Positions 56,666 through 64,000 of a stretch of DNA of 64,000 bases are shown piece after piece. The position numbers and the translations under genes are program-made. The stretch's first letter is position 1. The number at the start of each line of letters is the position of its first letter. Under the pieces are notes generated by a model. It searched no databases and was not told the origin of the DNA. It saw nothing but the letters and a program-made list of their open reading frames with translations. Origin of the DNA: Treponema sp. (GTDB lineage Bacteria > Spirochaetota > Spirochaetia > Treponematales > Treponemataceae); contig JAGBIY010000045.1 of the NCBI GenBank assembly GCA_017934745.1, positions 83,662 through 147,661 of the forward strand, read 5' to 3'.

Positions 56666-59392
56666 ATGGAATATGAACTCAAGGCGCAGGGAGCGTCGGA
56701 ATCAATCCCTTTGCATTTCATGGAGAACAGGGAGCTTCACGGAAAAGGCTCTTCGACTTTCGCTCGCTTTTCAGGCTACTGGAAAAAAGGCGAGGTCAAG
56801 GAAGACTCGGAATTCTCCCTTTTCTGTGGAGGAAATGAGATTCCCATTCAGACTTCGATAGCGGCATGGTGGCCCGACGGAAGCGTGAAGTGGTCCGAGC
56901 ATACGGCGGATTTCAATCCCGAAGAGAAAAACTGGACTTCCCCAGTCGTCGAATACGGACGGAAGCCCGCGAAACTTGTCGACAGCATAGTGATTTTCGA
57001 GAACGACAAGAGCATACTCGTGGACACGGGCGCAATCCAGACCGAAATCTACAAGAGCGCACGGGAGGACGGTTCGTTCATTGGAAAGACCGTGATTCTC
57101 GGACGAACGTCAATCGCCTCTGGAAGGCTTGTGTTCGTCCTCGAAGAATCGGAAAAAGTCGACGACGGAAAAGCGGGCAATTGTATTTTTGAAAAGAGAG
57201 TTTCAACCGAGACGACCTGCTTTGGCAATGTCGAGGAAGCGGTCATCGAAGAGCGTGGAAAACTGAGCACCGTCATAAAACTGACCGGAAGCCACTACGA
57301 CTCTGAGAATGAAAGAAAGCTCATGCCGTTCGTGGTCAGGCTCACGCTCAACTTGAACGACCCATTCATCCACATTCAGCACTCTTTCGTCTATGACGGA
57401 AAACCGGAGCGCGACAGAATGAAGGCTTTGGGAATCCAGTTCGACACGCCGCTTTCGGGACAAGTCTACAACCGCCACGTCCTTTTTTCCGGGGAAATCG
57501 GGGAGAAGAGGGCGGCCTGCTTCCACGAGTCTTCCAAGCTCATGCTCAGTTGGCACCCGAAAATCCAGCCGTCGATTTACCCCGACCAGATTCAGGGAAA
57601 GTCGCTTCTTTTCAATCCATGCGACGAAACGAGCCGCGCCGTGGACAAAGTTCTCTCTTCGATACCCGCATGGAACAGCTACCGCATTTTCGCCGACAGC
57701 GCGCACCACTACAGAATCACGAAGGGAACAGGAAAAAAAGGCTGCGTCCACATAAATTCCCTCGAAGGTCGGCGCACGGACGGAAGCGGAGTGATTGCGG
57801 GAGAGGACGGCGGCATCATGGTCGGAATCCGCGATTTCTGGCAGAAATACCCAAGTTCAATCTGGTTCGAGAACATCTCTTCAAGCGGAACTTCGGGCGA
57901 TGACAGTGCGAAAACGTTCGTCTGGCTCTGGTCTCCCGAAGCGCAGCCGATGGACTTCAGCCGCTACGACACCGAGGGGCACTCCGGCTCCTACTACGAG
58001 GGCTTCGACCAATCGGATTCGGACCCATACGGAATCGCCAACACCAACGAGATTTTAATCGGCGGATTTTTGCCCCACGACGGAAAGTTGATTCCTTCCG
58101 ATGATGAAATCTACGCGTTCACAAAACAGTGCCAGAAGCCTCCGATGCTGGTCTCGACACCGAAATTCTACCACGACTCGAAAGCGTTCGGTTTCTGGAG
58201 CCTGCCAGATTCTTCAACTGAGAAAAAAGCCCAAATCGAAAAGAATCTCTCGGACGCGCTCGAATTCTACAAGAACGAAGTGGAGCAGCGTTCCTGGTAC
58301 GGTTTCTGGGACTACGGGGACTTCATGCACACCTACGACCCGACCCGCCACTGCTGGAGATACGACATGGGAGGCTACGCCTGGCAGAACACGGAGCTTG
58401 TGCCGACCTTGTGGCTCTGGTACAGCTTCCTCAGAACCGGGCGCGAGGATGTCTACACTTTGGCGGAAGCGATGAGCCGGCAGACGAGCGAGGTCGACGT
58501 CTACCACATCGGAAAATACAAGGGAATCGGAAGCCGCCACAACGTCCTCCACTGGGGCTGCTCGTGCAAGGAGCCAAGAATCGCGATGGCCGGCCACCAC
58601 CGCGTCGCGTTCTACATCGGCGGCGACAGACGCTACTCCGACATCTTCGACATCGTGAAGGACGGCGACCTCGCCACGCTGAACATCGACCCGCTCCGAT
58701 TCTTCTACGACAAGTCGGAGATGAAGCTCAAGACCCACGCCCGTACAGGTCCCGACTGGTCGACTTATTCATCAAACTGGCTCACGGAATGGGAACGCCA
58801 TCAAAACAAAAAATACGAAGAAAAACTCAAGACAGGAATCGAGGATTTGAAGAAAGCCCCACTTGGTCTTGTCTCCGGCAACAATTTCGAATATGACCCC
58901 GAAACCGGCCACTTGGGCTACATCGGGGAGAACTCTGCCGGGGGAACGCACCTCGCAGTCTGCATGGGCGGCCCCCAGACATGGTTCGAGCTTATGGAGG
59001 TTCTTGACGACGACGAGTGGAACAGGCTCCTCGCCGATTTCGGTTCGTTCTACTTTGCAAGCAAGGAAGAGCAGCAGAAAAGGAGCAACGGCCTCATTGG
59101 AAACCGGGAATTCTCCCTTCCGTTCATGGCCGCCTCGATTGGAGCCTACGCAGCCCGCTATTTCGGAGACGGAAAACTCGCCAAAAAAGTCTGGGAAGTC
59201 CTTCTGTCGTCTTTGCACCAAAACGGAAGCTTGGCGGAAAAAGCCGGCACCGACTTCGAGCCGCGCACCGTTTCCTTCGCCAACAACTCCACTCTCAAGG
59301 AAATCCCCTGGGTGACGACCAACGTCACGAGCCAGTACTGCCTGAACGCAATCGTCTGCCTTGAGCTTATAGGCGGGGAACTGGGGGAGTGA
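56666..59392 (+). CDS. PL26-type rhamnogalacturonan exolyase (PcRGLX/YetA family)
   Basis: A 908-residue protein of the PcRGLX/YetA family: an N-terminal RIFT-barrel-like part (SIAAWWPDGSVKWSEHTADF near residues 68-87), a central beta region and a C-terminal alpha/alpha barrel (WYGFWDYGDFMHTYDPTRHC; WRYDMGGYAWQNTELVPTLW near residues 540-575; SRHNVLHWGCSCKEPRIAMA). The fungal relative is an exolytic RG-I lyase, and yetA sits in the Bacillus lpl cluster, as here behind an LplB/LplA-type importer. No signal peptide is present. AAGGAG precedes the ATG. Confidence 0.85.
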   Translation: MEYELKAQGASESIPLHFMENRELHGKGSSTFARFSGYWKKGEVKEDSEFSLFCGGNEIPIQTSIAAWWPDGSVKWSEHTADFNPEEKNWTSPVVEYGRKPAKLVDSIVIFENDKSILVDTGAIQTEIYKSAREDGSFIGKTVILGRTSIASGRLVFVLEESEKVDDGKAGNCIFEKRVSTETTCFGNVEEAVIEERGKLSTVIKLTGSHYDSENERKLMPFVVRLTLNLNDPFIHIQHSFVYDGKPERDRMKALGIQFDTPLSGQVYNRHVLFSGEIGEKRAACFHESSKLMLSWHPKIQPSIYPDQIQGKSLLFNPCDETSRAVDKVLSSIPAWNSYRIFADSAHHYRITKGTGKKGCVHINSLEGRRTDGSGVIAGEDGGIMVGIRDFWQKYPSSIWFENISSSGTSGDDSAKTFVWLWSPEAQPMDFSRYDTEGHSGSYYEGFDQSDSDPYGIANTNEILIGGFLPHDGKLIPSDDEIYAFTKQCQKPPMLVSTPKFYHDSKAFGFWSLPDSSTEKKAQIEKNLSDALEFYKNEVEQRSWYGFWDYGDFMHTYDPTRHCWRYDMGGYAWQNTELVPTLWLWYSFLRTGREDVYTLAEAMSRQTSEVDVYHIGKYKGIGSRHNVLHWGCSCKEPRIAMAGHHRVAFYIGGDRRYSDIFDIVKDGDLATLNIDPLRFFYDKSEMKLKTHARTGPDWSTYSSNWLTEWERHQNKKYEEKLKTGIEDLKKAPLGLVSGNNFEYDPETGHLGYIGENSAGGTHLAVCMGGPQTWFELMEVLDDDEWNRLLADFGSFYFASKEEQQKRSNGLIGNREFSLPFMAASIGAYAARYFGDGKLAKKVWEVLLSSLHQNGSLAEKAGTDFEPRTVSFANNSTLKEIPWVTTNVTSQYCLNAIVCLELIGGELGE

Positions 59393-59563
59393 GGAAGTAG
59401 GCGACTAACAGGCCTGCACTTTCGTCGAGTTTGTAGAGGCTCTTTTTCTCTGTGGCGAACAAATCCAGTTTGTCGGAACCCCGGACAAATTCCTGCAGAA
59501 TCATGGTGTGTTGTTCCTTTTTAACAACAAGCGGATTTGTTCTTGCAGACAGCCAGCTCCGCC
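59393..59563. other. Intergenic stretch without a supported gene
   Basis: No gene is supported between the PL26 gene and the repeat at 59564. An open frame on the - strand covers it but lacks a start, a ribosome-binding site and any known domain. It may belong to a repeated intergenic element. Confidence 0.5.
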
Positions 59564-59577
59564 CGCCGCGAGGTTCG
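59564..59577 (+). repeat. 14-bp direct repeat, left of the VapBC module
   Basis: CGCCGCGAGGTTCG here recurs at 60216-60229. The two copies enclose exactly the toxin-antitoxin pair and its promoter region, as expected for an inserted module. Confidence 0.85.
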
Positions 59578-59640
59578 ATGCAGTAGAGAAAACAATCGTT
59601 TTGTGAGATGATAAAGGCAATATACAAGCAGGAGGTCTTT

Positions 59641-59850
59641 ATGTCTTATGATACAATGGTTGAACAAATAAAAGCCGTTCCGCAAGAATGTCTTGTTGAT
59701 ATAGAAAACTATATTCAGTTCGTTTTATATCGCTATAATCAGAATGTTAAAAGTGAAAAATCCTCAAATCTGTCAAAATATTTTGGCTCTGTAAAATTCA
59801 ATAAAGATGGTCTTTCTCTTCAAAAGGAAATGAGAAATGAATGGAATTGA
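59641..59850 (+). CDS. VapB-type antitoxin (DUF2281-like)
   Basis: A 69-residue protein after GGAGG: MSYDTMVEQIKAVPQECLVD then IENYIQFVLYR and a C-terminal KYFGSVKFNKDGLSLQKEMR. The helix-rich head and the final segment that covers the toxin are typical of small antitoxins of the DUF2281 kind paired with PIN toxins. It probably binds its own promoter. It overlaps the toxin gene by 14 bases. Confidence 0.8.
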   Translation: MSYDTMVEQIKAVPQECLVDIENYIQFVLYRYNQNVKSEKSSNLSKYFGSVKFNKDGLSLQKEMRNEWN

Positions 59851-60211
59851 CTTTTTAGCCGACACGAATGCTTTAATCTACCTCCTGAATGGCAATCCTT
59901 GCATGAGACCGTTTTTGCAGAAAAACTTGGCATTTTCTGTTGTTTCTGAAATGGAACTCTTGTCTTTTCCCGGTATAACAGCTGATGAGGAAATCAATAT
60001 AAAGTCACTCCTGCTTGATTGCAAAGAAATTCCTCTTACCGAGGAAATAAAAGAAAAGACAATCGAAATTCGTAAAAAGTACAAAACAAAACTTCCTGAT
60101 GCCATTGTTGCCGCTTCGGCGATTGTAAACAAGCTTCTCCTTATTACAGCAGACAAGGGGTTCAATAAAATAGAAGAACTGAATTTGGAATTAATTGTTC
60201 CTGTCATGTAA
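59837..60211 (+). CDS. PIN-domain toxin (VapC-type)
   Basis: A 124-residue PIN domain: FLADTNALIYLLNG near residues 5-18 with the first acidic residue, VVSEMELLSFPG near residues 35-46 with the conserved Glu, KLPDAIVAASAIVNKLLLIT near residues 84-103 and ADKGFNKIE with the last Asp. All four acidic positions are present, so it should be an active ribonuclease controlled by the upstream antitoxin. Confidence 0.9.
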   Translation: MNGIDFLADTNALIYLLNGNPCMRPFLQKNLAFSVVSEMELLSFPGITADEEINIKSLLLDCKEIPLTEEIKEKTIEIRKKYKTKLPDAIVAASAIVNKLLLITADKGFNKIEELNLELIVPVM

Positions 60212-60215
60212 AGCT

Positions 60216-60229
60216 CGCCGCGAGGTTCG
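60216..60229 (+). repeat. 14-bp direct repeat, right of the VapBC module
   Basis: Second copy of CGCCGCGAGGTTCG, four bases after the toxin stop codon. Confidence 0.85.
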
Positions 60230-60392
60230 GGATTTTTTTGAGTGAGTATCTTTATCGAACTTGAAGCTATGTGATTCTACTTCTTGGGAAAGCGATTTTC
60301 AAAAAAATCTGTTCTTTTTTTGAATTTCGCATTTCAAAACCGCTTCTGAAAGCAATGCGCTGCCGAGCCAAGTTTTTTCTCAACAAGCCTTC

Positions 60393-60422
60393 TTGACGGA
60401 TTTATGCTAGTGATTGATTCAA
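60393..60422 (+). promoter_or_regulatory. Shared control motif before rhaA
   Basis: TTGACGGATTTATGCTAGTG followed by ATTGATTCAA matches 50582-50611. It lies 87 bases before the rhaA start. Between it and the VapBC module (60230-60392) no gene is seen, only T- and A-rich runs. Confidence 0.6.
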
Positions 60423-60508
60423 GAGTCATGGTGGGAATCATCTGCGGTGTTATTCTGATAAGCATAAAAGAAGTGTCTTAGCTAGGAACGAAACGATAGG
60501 AGAAAAAA

Positions 60509-61768
60509 ATGGCGAAGAAAGAAGTTTATGCAGATGCCCGCGAGCAGTACGCGGAGCTTGGAATCGATACAGAAAAGGCTATGGACGCGCTCCATAAAAT
60601 TCCCGTGTCCATGCATTGCTGGCAGGGGGACGACGTTGGCGGCTTCGAGCATCCGGGGGCGACTCTGGACGGCGGCGGAATACAGGTGACCGGAAACTAT
60701 CCGGGAAAGGCGCGCTCGATTCCCGAACTCAGGGCGGACATCGAAAAGGCGCTTTCGCTCACCCCCGGCTCATACAGGCTCAACCTCCACGCAAGCTACG
60801 CCGATTTTTCGGACACGAAAGCCGTGGATCGCGACCAGCTTGAGAAGAAGCATTTCCAGAGCTGGCTCGACTGGGGCAAATCCAACCACATTCCGCTCGA
60901 CTTCAACGCGACGTTCTTCGCGCACCCGAAGGCCGCCGGAATGACGCTCTCCTCAAAGGACAAGGGAATCCGCGATTTCTGGATTGAGCACGCCAAACGC
61001 TGCCGGGAGATTGGTGGCTGGTTCGGAAAGGAGCAGGGGAGCGCGTGCATCCACAACCTCTGGGTCGCCGACGGAATGAAGGACATACCGGCGGACAGGA
61101 AGGGCTACCGCGAAATCCTCGCAGCATCCTATGACGAAATCATGTCGCTTGACATTCCGAAAGAGCACCTGAAGGACTCGTTCGAGTCCAAGGTCTTCGG
61201 AATCGGCTCTGAGAGTTTCGTCGTAGGCTCGCACGAATTCTACATGGGCTACTGCGTGAAGAACCAGCACATGATTACGCTCGACATGGGACACTTCCAT
61301 CCGACCGAGAACGTAGCGGACAAGATTTCCTCGATGCTCATGTTCGTGCCGGAGCTGCTCTTCCACATAAGCCGCGGAGTCCGCTGGGATTCGGACCATG
61401 TTTGCATTTTGAACGACGACCTCAAGATGATTGCCGAGGAGCTTGTCCGCTCTGGAAAGATGGAAAAAATCCACATCGCCACGGACTTCTTCGACGGTTC
61501 GATAAACAGGGTCGGAGCCTGGGCGCTGGGACTCCGCGCGACGGAGAAGGCCATGCTCTACGCCCTTTTGCAGAACAACGAGAGGCTTGTCGCCGCAGAG
61601 GAAAGCGAAAACTACTTCGAGCGGCTCGCCCTTTGCGAGGCGTACAAGACGCTTCCGTTCGGTGCCGTCTGGGACCGCTACTGCGAGATGTCGAATGCCC
61701 CTTCCGATTTGGAAGTCGTAAAGGAAGTCATGGACTACGAGAAAAACGTTCAGTCCAAGAGAATATGA
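60509..61768 (+). CDS. rhaA: L-rhamnose isomerase
   Basis: A 419-residue RhaA of normal length, with VSMHCWQGDDVGGFEHPGAT near residues 33-52, RLNLHASYADF near residues 91-101, DFNATFFAHPKAAGMTLSSK near residues 131-150 and ITLDMGHFHPTENVADKISS near residues 252-271. Metal ligands are expected in these His/Glu/Asp-rich blocks. It converts L-rhamnose to L-rhamnulose. AGGAG precedes the start. It forms an operon with rhaM, apart from the kinase and aldolase genes 15 kb upstream. Confidence 0.98.
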   Translation: MAKKEVYADAREQYAELGIDTEKAMDALHKIPVSMHCWQGDDVGGFEHPGATLDGGGIQVTGNYPGKARSIPELRADIEKALSLTPGSYRLNLHASYADFSDTKAVDRDQLEKKHFQSWLDWGKSNHIPLDFNATFFAHPKAAGMTLSSKDKGIRDFWIEHAKRCREIGGWFGKEQGSACIHNLWVADGMKDIPADRKGYREILAASYDEIMSLDIPKEHLKDSFESKVFGIGSESFVVGSHEFYMGYCVKNQHMITLDMGHFHPTENVADKISSMLMFVPELLFHISRGVRWDSDHVCILNDDLKMIAEELVRSGKMEKIHIATDFFDGSINRVGAWALGLRATEKAMLYALLQNNERLVAAEESENYFERLALCEAYKTLPFGAVWDRYCEMSNAPSDLEVVKEVMDYEKNVQSKRI

Positions 61769-61784
61769 AAAAAAGGAGTGGAAA

Positions 61785-62099
61785 ATGAAAGAGGAAGCGT
61801 TCGCGATGAAGTTGAAGTCGGGGTTCGCCGATGAGTACAAGAAACGCCACGACGCGATATGGCCCGAACTCAAAAAGGCAATAAGCGAAACGGGTGTCTA
61901 CGACTATTCAATCTATCTTGACGAGGAGTCTCTCACGCTGTTCGCAGTGCAGAAGGTGAAGGACGGCGGAAATCCTGACGCTCAGAAGGGCATGGAAATC
62001 GTCCGCAAGTGGTGGAACATGATGGCCGACATAATGGACGTGAACCCCGACAACTCGCCGGTCTGCCGTCCCTTGAGAAAAATGTTCCACATGGACTGA
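61785..62099 (+). CDS. rhaM: L-rhamnose mutarotase
   Basis: A 104-residue RhaM with AMKLKSGFADEYKKRHDAIW near residues 7-26 (catalytic His), YDYSIYLDEESLTLFAVQKV near residues 39-58 and WWNMMADIMDVNPDNSP near residues 76-92. It interconverts the anomers of L-rhamnose before isomerisation. It follows rhaA by 16 bases with AAAGGAG before its ATG. Confidence 0.97.
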   Translation: MKEEAFAMKLKSGFADEYKKRHDAIWPELKKAISETGVYDYSIYLDEESLTLFAVQKVKDGGNPDAQKGMEIVRKWWNMMADIMDVNPDNSPVCRPLRKMFHMD

Positions 62100-62130
62100 A
62101 AAACGGCCCGGTGATTCTTTCTTGGGCAAA

Positions 62131-62172
62131 AAAAGCCTGTTTCCTTCCGCAATTCGGTGGAAACAGGCTTTT
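62131..62172. terminator. Bidirectional terminator
   Basis: AAAAGCCTGTTTCC (62131-62144) and its exact complement (62159-62172) flank a 14-base loop. A and T runs at both ends allow termination of rhaAM and of the convergent gene at 62196. Confidence 0.95.
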
Positions 62173-62195
62173 GTCGTTTGTCTTTGCCGGTCGTG

Positions 62196-63107
62196 TCACT
62201 CTTGGCTGAAATCAAGGTAGCCGCCGAAGAGCCAGCCCGCTTTCACGTCTCCTGCGAACTCGACGTAGTACCAGTTCTCTTCTATTCCGTCGATTTTCGA
62301 GACTATCGAAGATTTTTTTGTCGCGTAGCCGCTCGCTCCATCGACTACAGTCTCTATGACTTCACCGTCGACAGGCTCTGCCCTCACGTTCAGGTTGTCT
62401 CCGTTGCCTGTCTTGATTTTGACGCTGACAGCCCCTATTTCCTCGACCGTTCCAGCGACTTTGTCCATCTCCGCCTGTATGAACTCGCGGATTGAGCCGT
62501 CCTCCACGACATCGAGGGCTTTTTCGATGTAGTTCTTCTTCATCTCCTTGTCCTTGAGCGAGAGCGCGTGCGTGATGTACCTGACGGCCTTTATGTTCGC
62601 CTCGCTGTACGAGAGCTTCGTTTCCTGCACATAGCGTTTCTTCACCGTCCATGCCGAGCTGTCCCAGAAGTAGACTTCGGAGAAGCCGATTCCGTAGGGG
62701 GCTTCCGACTGTCCGATGACCACGAACGTGGCCGGGTCCAAAAACGCGTTCCTGAACGATGACGGCCTTGCCTTGTCGAAGAGCGTCGCCGTGGTCGTGA
62801 TGACTCCGATTCTCTTGTCGTCGAGGTCAATCGCTTCCGTCTTCCTGACGAAATATTCCTCGCCCTGGTATCTCACCTTGTAGAATTCCGTGTTCGGCTT
62901 GTTGCTGTTGTTGACGTCCGTGAGGAACACCGTGGAGCCGTCCCATTCAAATTCAGTTCCGACCGCGATGTTCATCGCATATTCGGCTCCGCCTTTCTTA
63001 TTGTCCTTCCTGAGCGCGCCGTCATCCCTGAGCATGACCACCTGCTTTGCGTAAACTGCCGAGGCCAAAAGTGCCGCCAAAACGCATGAAAAAATCTTCT
63101 TTGCCAT
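62196..63107 (-). CDS. Secreted SH3-domain protein
   Basis: A 303-residue protein with signal peptide (KKIFSCVLAALLASAVYA). An SH3-like region near residues 55-90 (VRYQGEEYFVRKTEAIDLDD) and a second one at the C-terminus (GNGDNLNVRAEPVDGEVIET; WYYVEFAGDVKAGWLFGGYL) suggest binding to cell-wall material. The helical middle (LKDKEMKKNYIEKALDVVED) is of unknown role. The ATG at 63107 begins the signal peptide. It is a divergent tandem paralogue of the lipoprotein at 63153. Confidence 0.75.
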   Translation of the reverse strand: MAKKIFSCVLAALLASAVYAKQVVMLRDDGALRKDNKKGGAEYAMNIAVGTEFEWDGSTVFLTDVNNSNKPNTEFYKVRYQGEEYFVRKTEAIDLDDKRIGVITTTATLFDKARPSSFRNAFLDPATFVVIGQSEAPYGIGFSEVYFWDSSAWTVKKRYVQETKLSYSEANIKAVRYITHALSLKDKEMKKNYIEKALDVVEDGSIREFIQAEMDKVAGTVEEIGAVSVKIKTGNGDNLNVRAEPVDGEVIETVVDGASGYATKKSSIVSKIDGIEENWYYVEFAGDVKAGWLFGGYLDFSQE

Positions 63108-63152
63108 TGTTCTTCTCCAAAATTCCATTGCTCATTCTCCTCTTGCCAGCGT

Positions 63153-63908
63153 TCACTGGGCGGCCGCGTTTTTCAGCTCGGGGAGCTTTTCATAAAGATC
63201 CATCAACTCGCTGATGACTTCGAGTTTCAGCTCGGTCTTTGCGGTTCCGTATTTCTCAATCTTCGAGAGAAGCGTGACCATTTCTATGTCGTACATGTCG
63301 GAGGAGATTGCAGAGGCTTCCGCGTAGATTTTCTTTCCGTACGGCTTTCCGTTGTAGATTTTCAGCTCGTAGAACTGGCTGTTGTTCGTGGGCCAGCCGC
63401 AGACCACCACGTTCTTCCCTGGGGTGAGCGTGTCCTTCGTCATCGCCATGTCGTCCGCCTGAGAATAGATGTGTGTCTCGGCCGTGACCACCGCGAGCTT
63501 AGCGTCCCCGTCTCCCTCGTCCGCGATGAAGAGGTCGCGCGTCCAATATTCCTCGCCTTCGAATTCGACGAGAACCCAGTTCAAGTCCTTCGTCCTCGTT
63601 CCGTTCTGGAATTTCCAGTCGGCTTTCTTCTGAACCGGCGTTCCATTTTCCTTTATGACGAAAACCTCGTCTCCGATTGCGCTTTCGAGTGCCGAAGACA
63701 TCGTTCCGTCCTCGTTCTCCCTGCACAGTGTCCAGCCCTCGCTTATCATGGCGGTCTGTCCCTTCGTCCTTTGGATTTCCGCCTTGACGGCCGGAACGTT
63801 CGTCTGCCATTCCGTGTTCGCGGGAGGCAGCGCGCTCTGCTCGTTCGCCTTTTCCCTGCAGCCGGCGATGAAGAGCGGCGCAAAAAGAATCAACGCAATT
63901 TTCTTCAT
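63153..63908 (-). CDS. SH3-like lipoprotein
   Basis: A 251-residue lipoprotein with the lipobox LFIAGC near residue 17. After a short linker the sequence shows the same plan as its downstream neighbour: a W-V-x-VEFEGEEYWTRDLFIADE strand pair near residues 107-128, a VVTAETHIYSQADD stretch and a helical C-terminus. It lacks the last SH3 copy. GGAGA precedes the start at 63908. The two genes are probably co-transcribed and act in the envelope. Confidence 0.75.
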   Translation of the reverse strand: MKKIALILFAPLFIAGCREKANEQSALPPANTEWQTNVPAVKAEIQRTKGQTAMISEGWTLCRENEDGTMSSALESAIGDEVFVIKENGTPVQKKADWKFQNGTRTKDLNWVLVEFEGEEYWTRDLFIADEGDGDAKLAVVTAETHIYSQADDMAMTKDTLTPGKNVVVCGWPTNNSQFYELKIYNGKPYGKKIYAEASAISSDMYDIEMVTLLSKIEKYGTAKTELKLEVISELMDLYEKLPELKNAAAQ

Positions 63909-64000
63909 AAAAATCTCCATAAGAAAGTTGTAGGTCGAATGTCGAGTTTATGCATACCGTAGTTGCAGAAACAAGCTCCCAGCGGGAACCCGCCAACAAA

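Noticed and set aside
59367-59627. Open frame on the - strand between the PL26 gene and VapB
   Set aside because: No start with a ribosome-binding site and no recognisable domain. Removing the VapBC module does not give it a start either.

Overview
The window reads as a chromosome segment from a host- or rumen-associated spirochaete, most probably a pectin-using Treponema. This is inference from gene content: spirochaete-style lipoproteins, a degenerate GH57 protein next to a DUF4912 protein, a NifU-like/GGGtGRT pair, several chemoreceptors and a rhamnogalacturonan/rhamnose locus. No ribosomal RNA is present to settle the species.

Region 1 (1-19171, all + strand, strongly AT-rich) is an archive of polymorphic-toxin leftovers. 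About two dozen small immunity-type genes (SUKH/SMI1-KNR4, SUKH-4, Imm1-like, Imm30, SUFU, DUF2625, DUF1851/Tdi1, DUF4291, DUF6985, colicin/pyocin-immunity, ankyrin) alternate with short, promoterless 3' ends of toxin genes. The tips that can be recognised are papain-fold, several HNH nucleases (WHH/WHE, colicin-DNase-like, GDNITPHH type, VHHKLPL type) and deaminase-like. Many tips are preceded by GC-rich scraps of a conserved carrier: a PAAR-like spike protein, a gpD/VgrG-like protein, and an unidentified segment containing DCHLWQT. The carrier scraps look like the rest of the chromosome in base composition, whereas tips and immunity genes do not. Frameshifts, one nonsense codon, tandem duplications and direct repeats record successive tip replacements. 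The intact carrier genes are not in the window and probably lie upstream of base 1.

Region 2 (19195-30434) is housekeeping: bacteriohemerythrin and secA on the - strand; then a lipoprotein, two membrane proteins, a NifU-like scaffold with GGGtGRT protein, a DUF4912 protein with a GH57-like pseudoenzyme, and tRNA-Val(CAC) and tRNA-Gly(TCC).

Region 3 (30580-41941) holds an operon of FIST sensor, soluble chemoreceptor and a possible PD-(D/E)XK-fold protein; an NlpC/P60-like protein without catalytic residues; ilvD; a YitT-family membrane protein; a transmembrane chemoreceptor; and an OppA-like lipoprotein.

Region 4 (41972-62099) is a rhamnogalacturonan-I utilisation locus. An AraC-type regulator is divergent from an FGGY kinase, rhaD, a GH105 hydrolase and a secreted PL11 lyase. 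These are followed by an LplB/YtcP/LplA-type ABC importer, a signal-less PL11 lyase and a PL26/YetA-type exolyase, then rhaA and rhaM. A VapBC-type module flanked by a 14-bp direct repeat sits just before rhaA. The genes fit a path of extracellular RG-I cleavage, oligosaccharide uptake, intracellular depolymerisation, and rhamnose mutarotation, isomerisation, phosphorylation and aldol cleavage. The window ends with two tandem secreted SH3-like proteins on the - strand.
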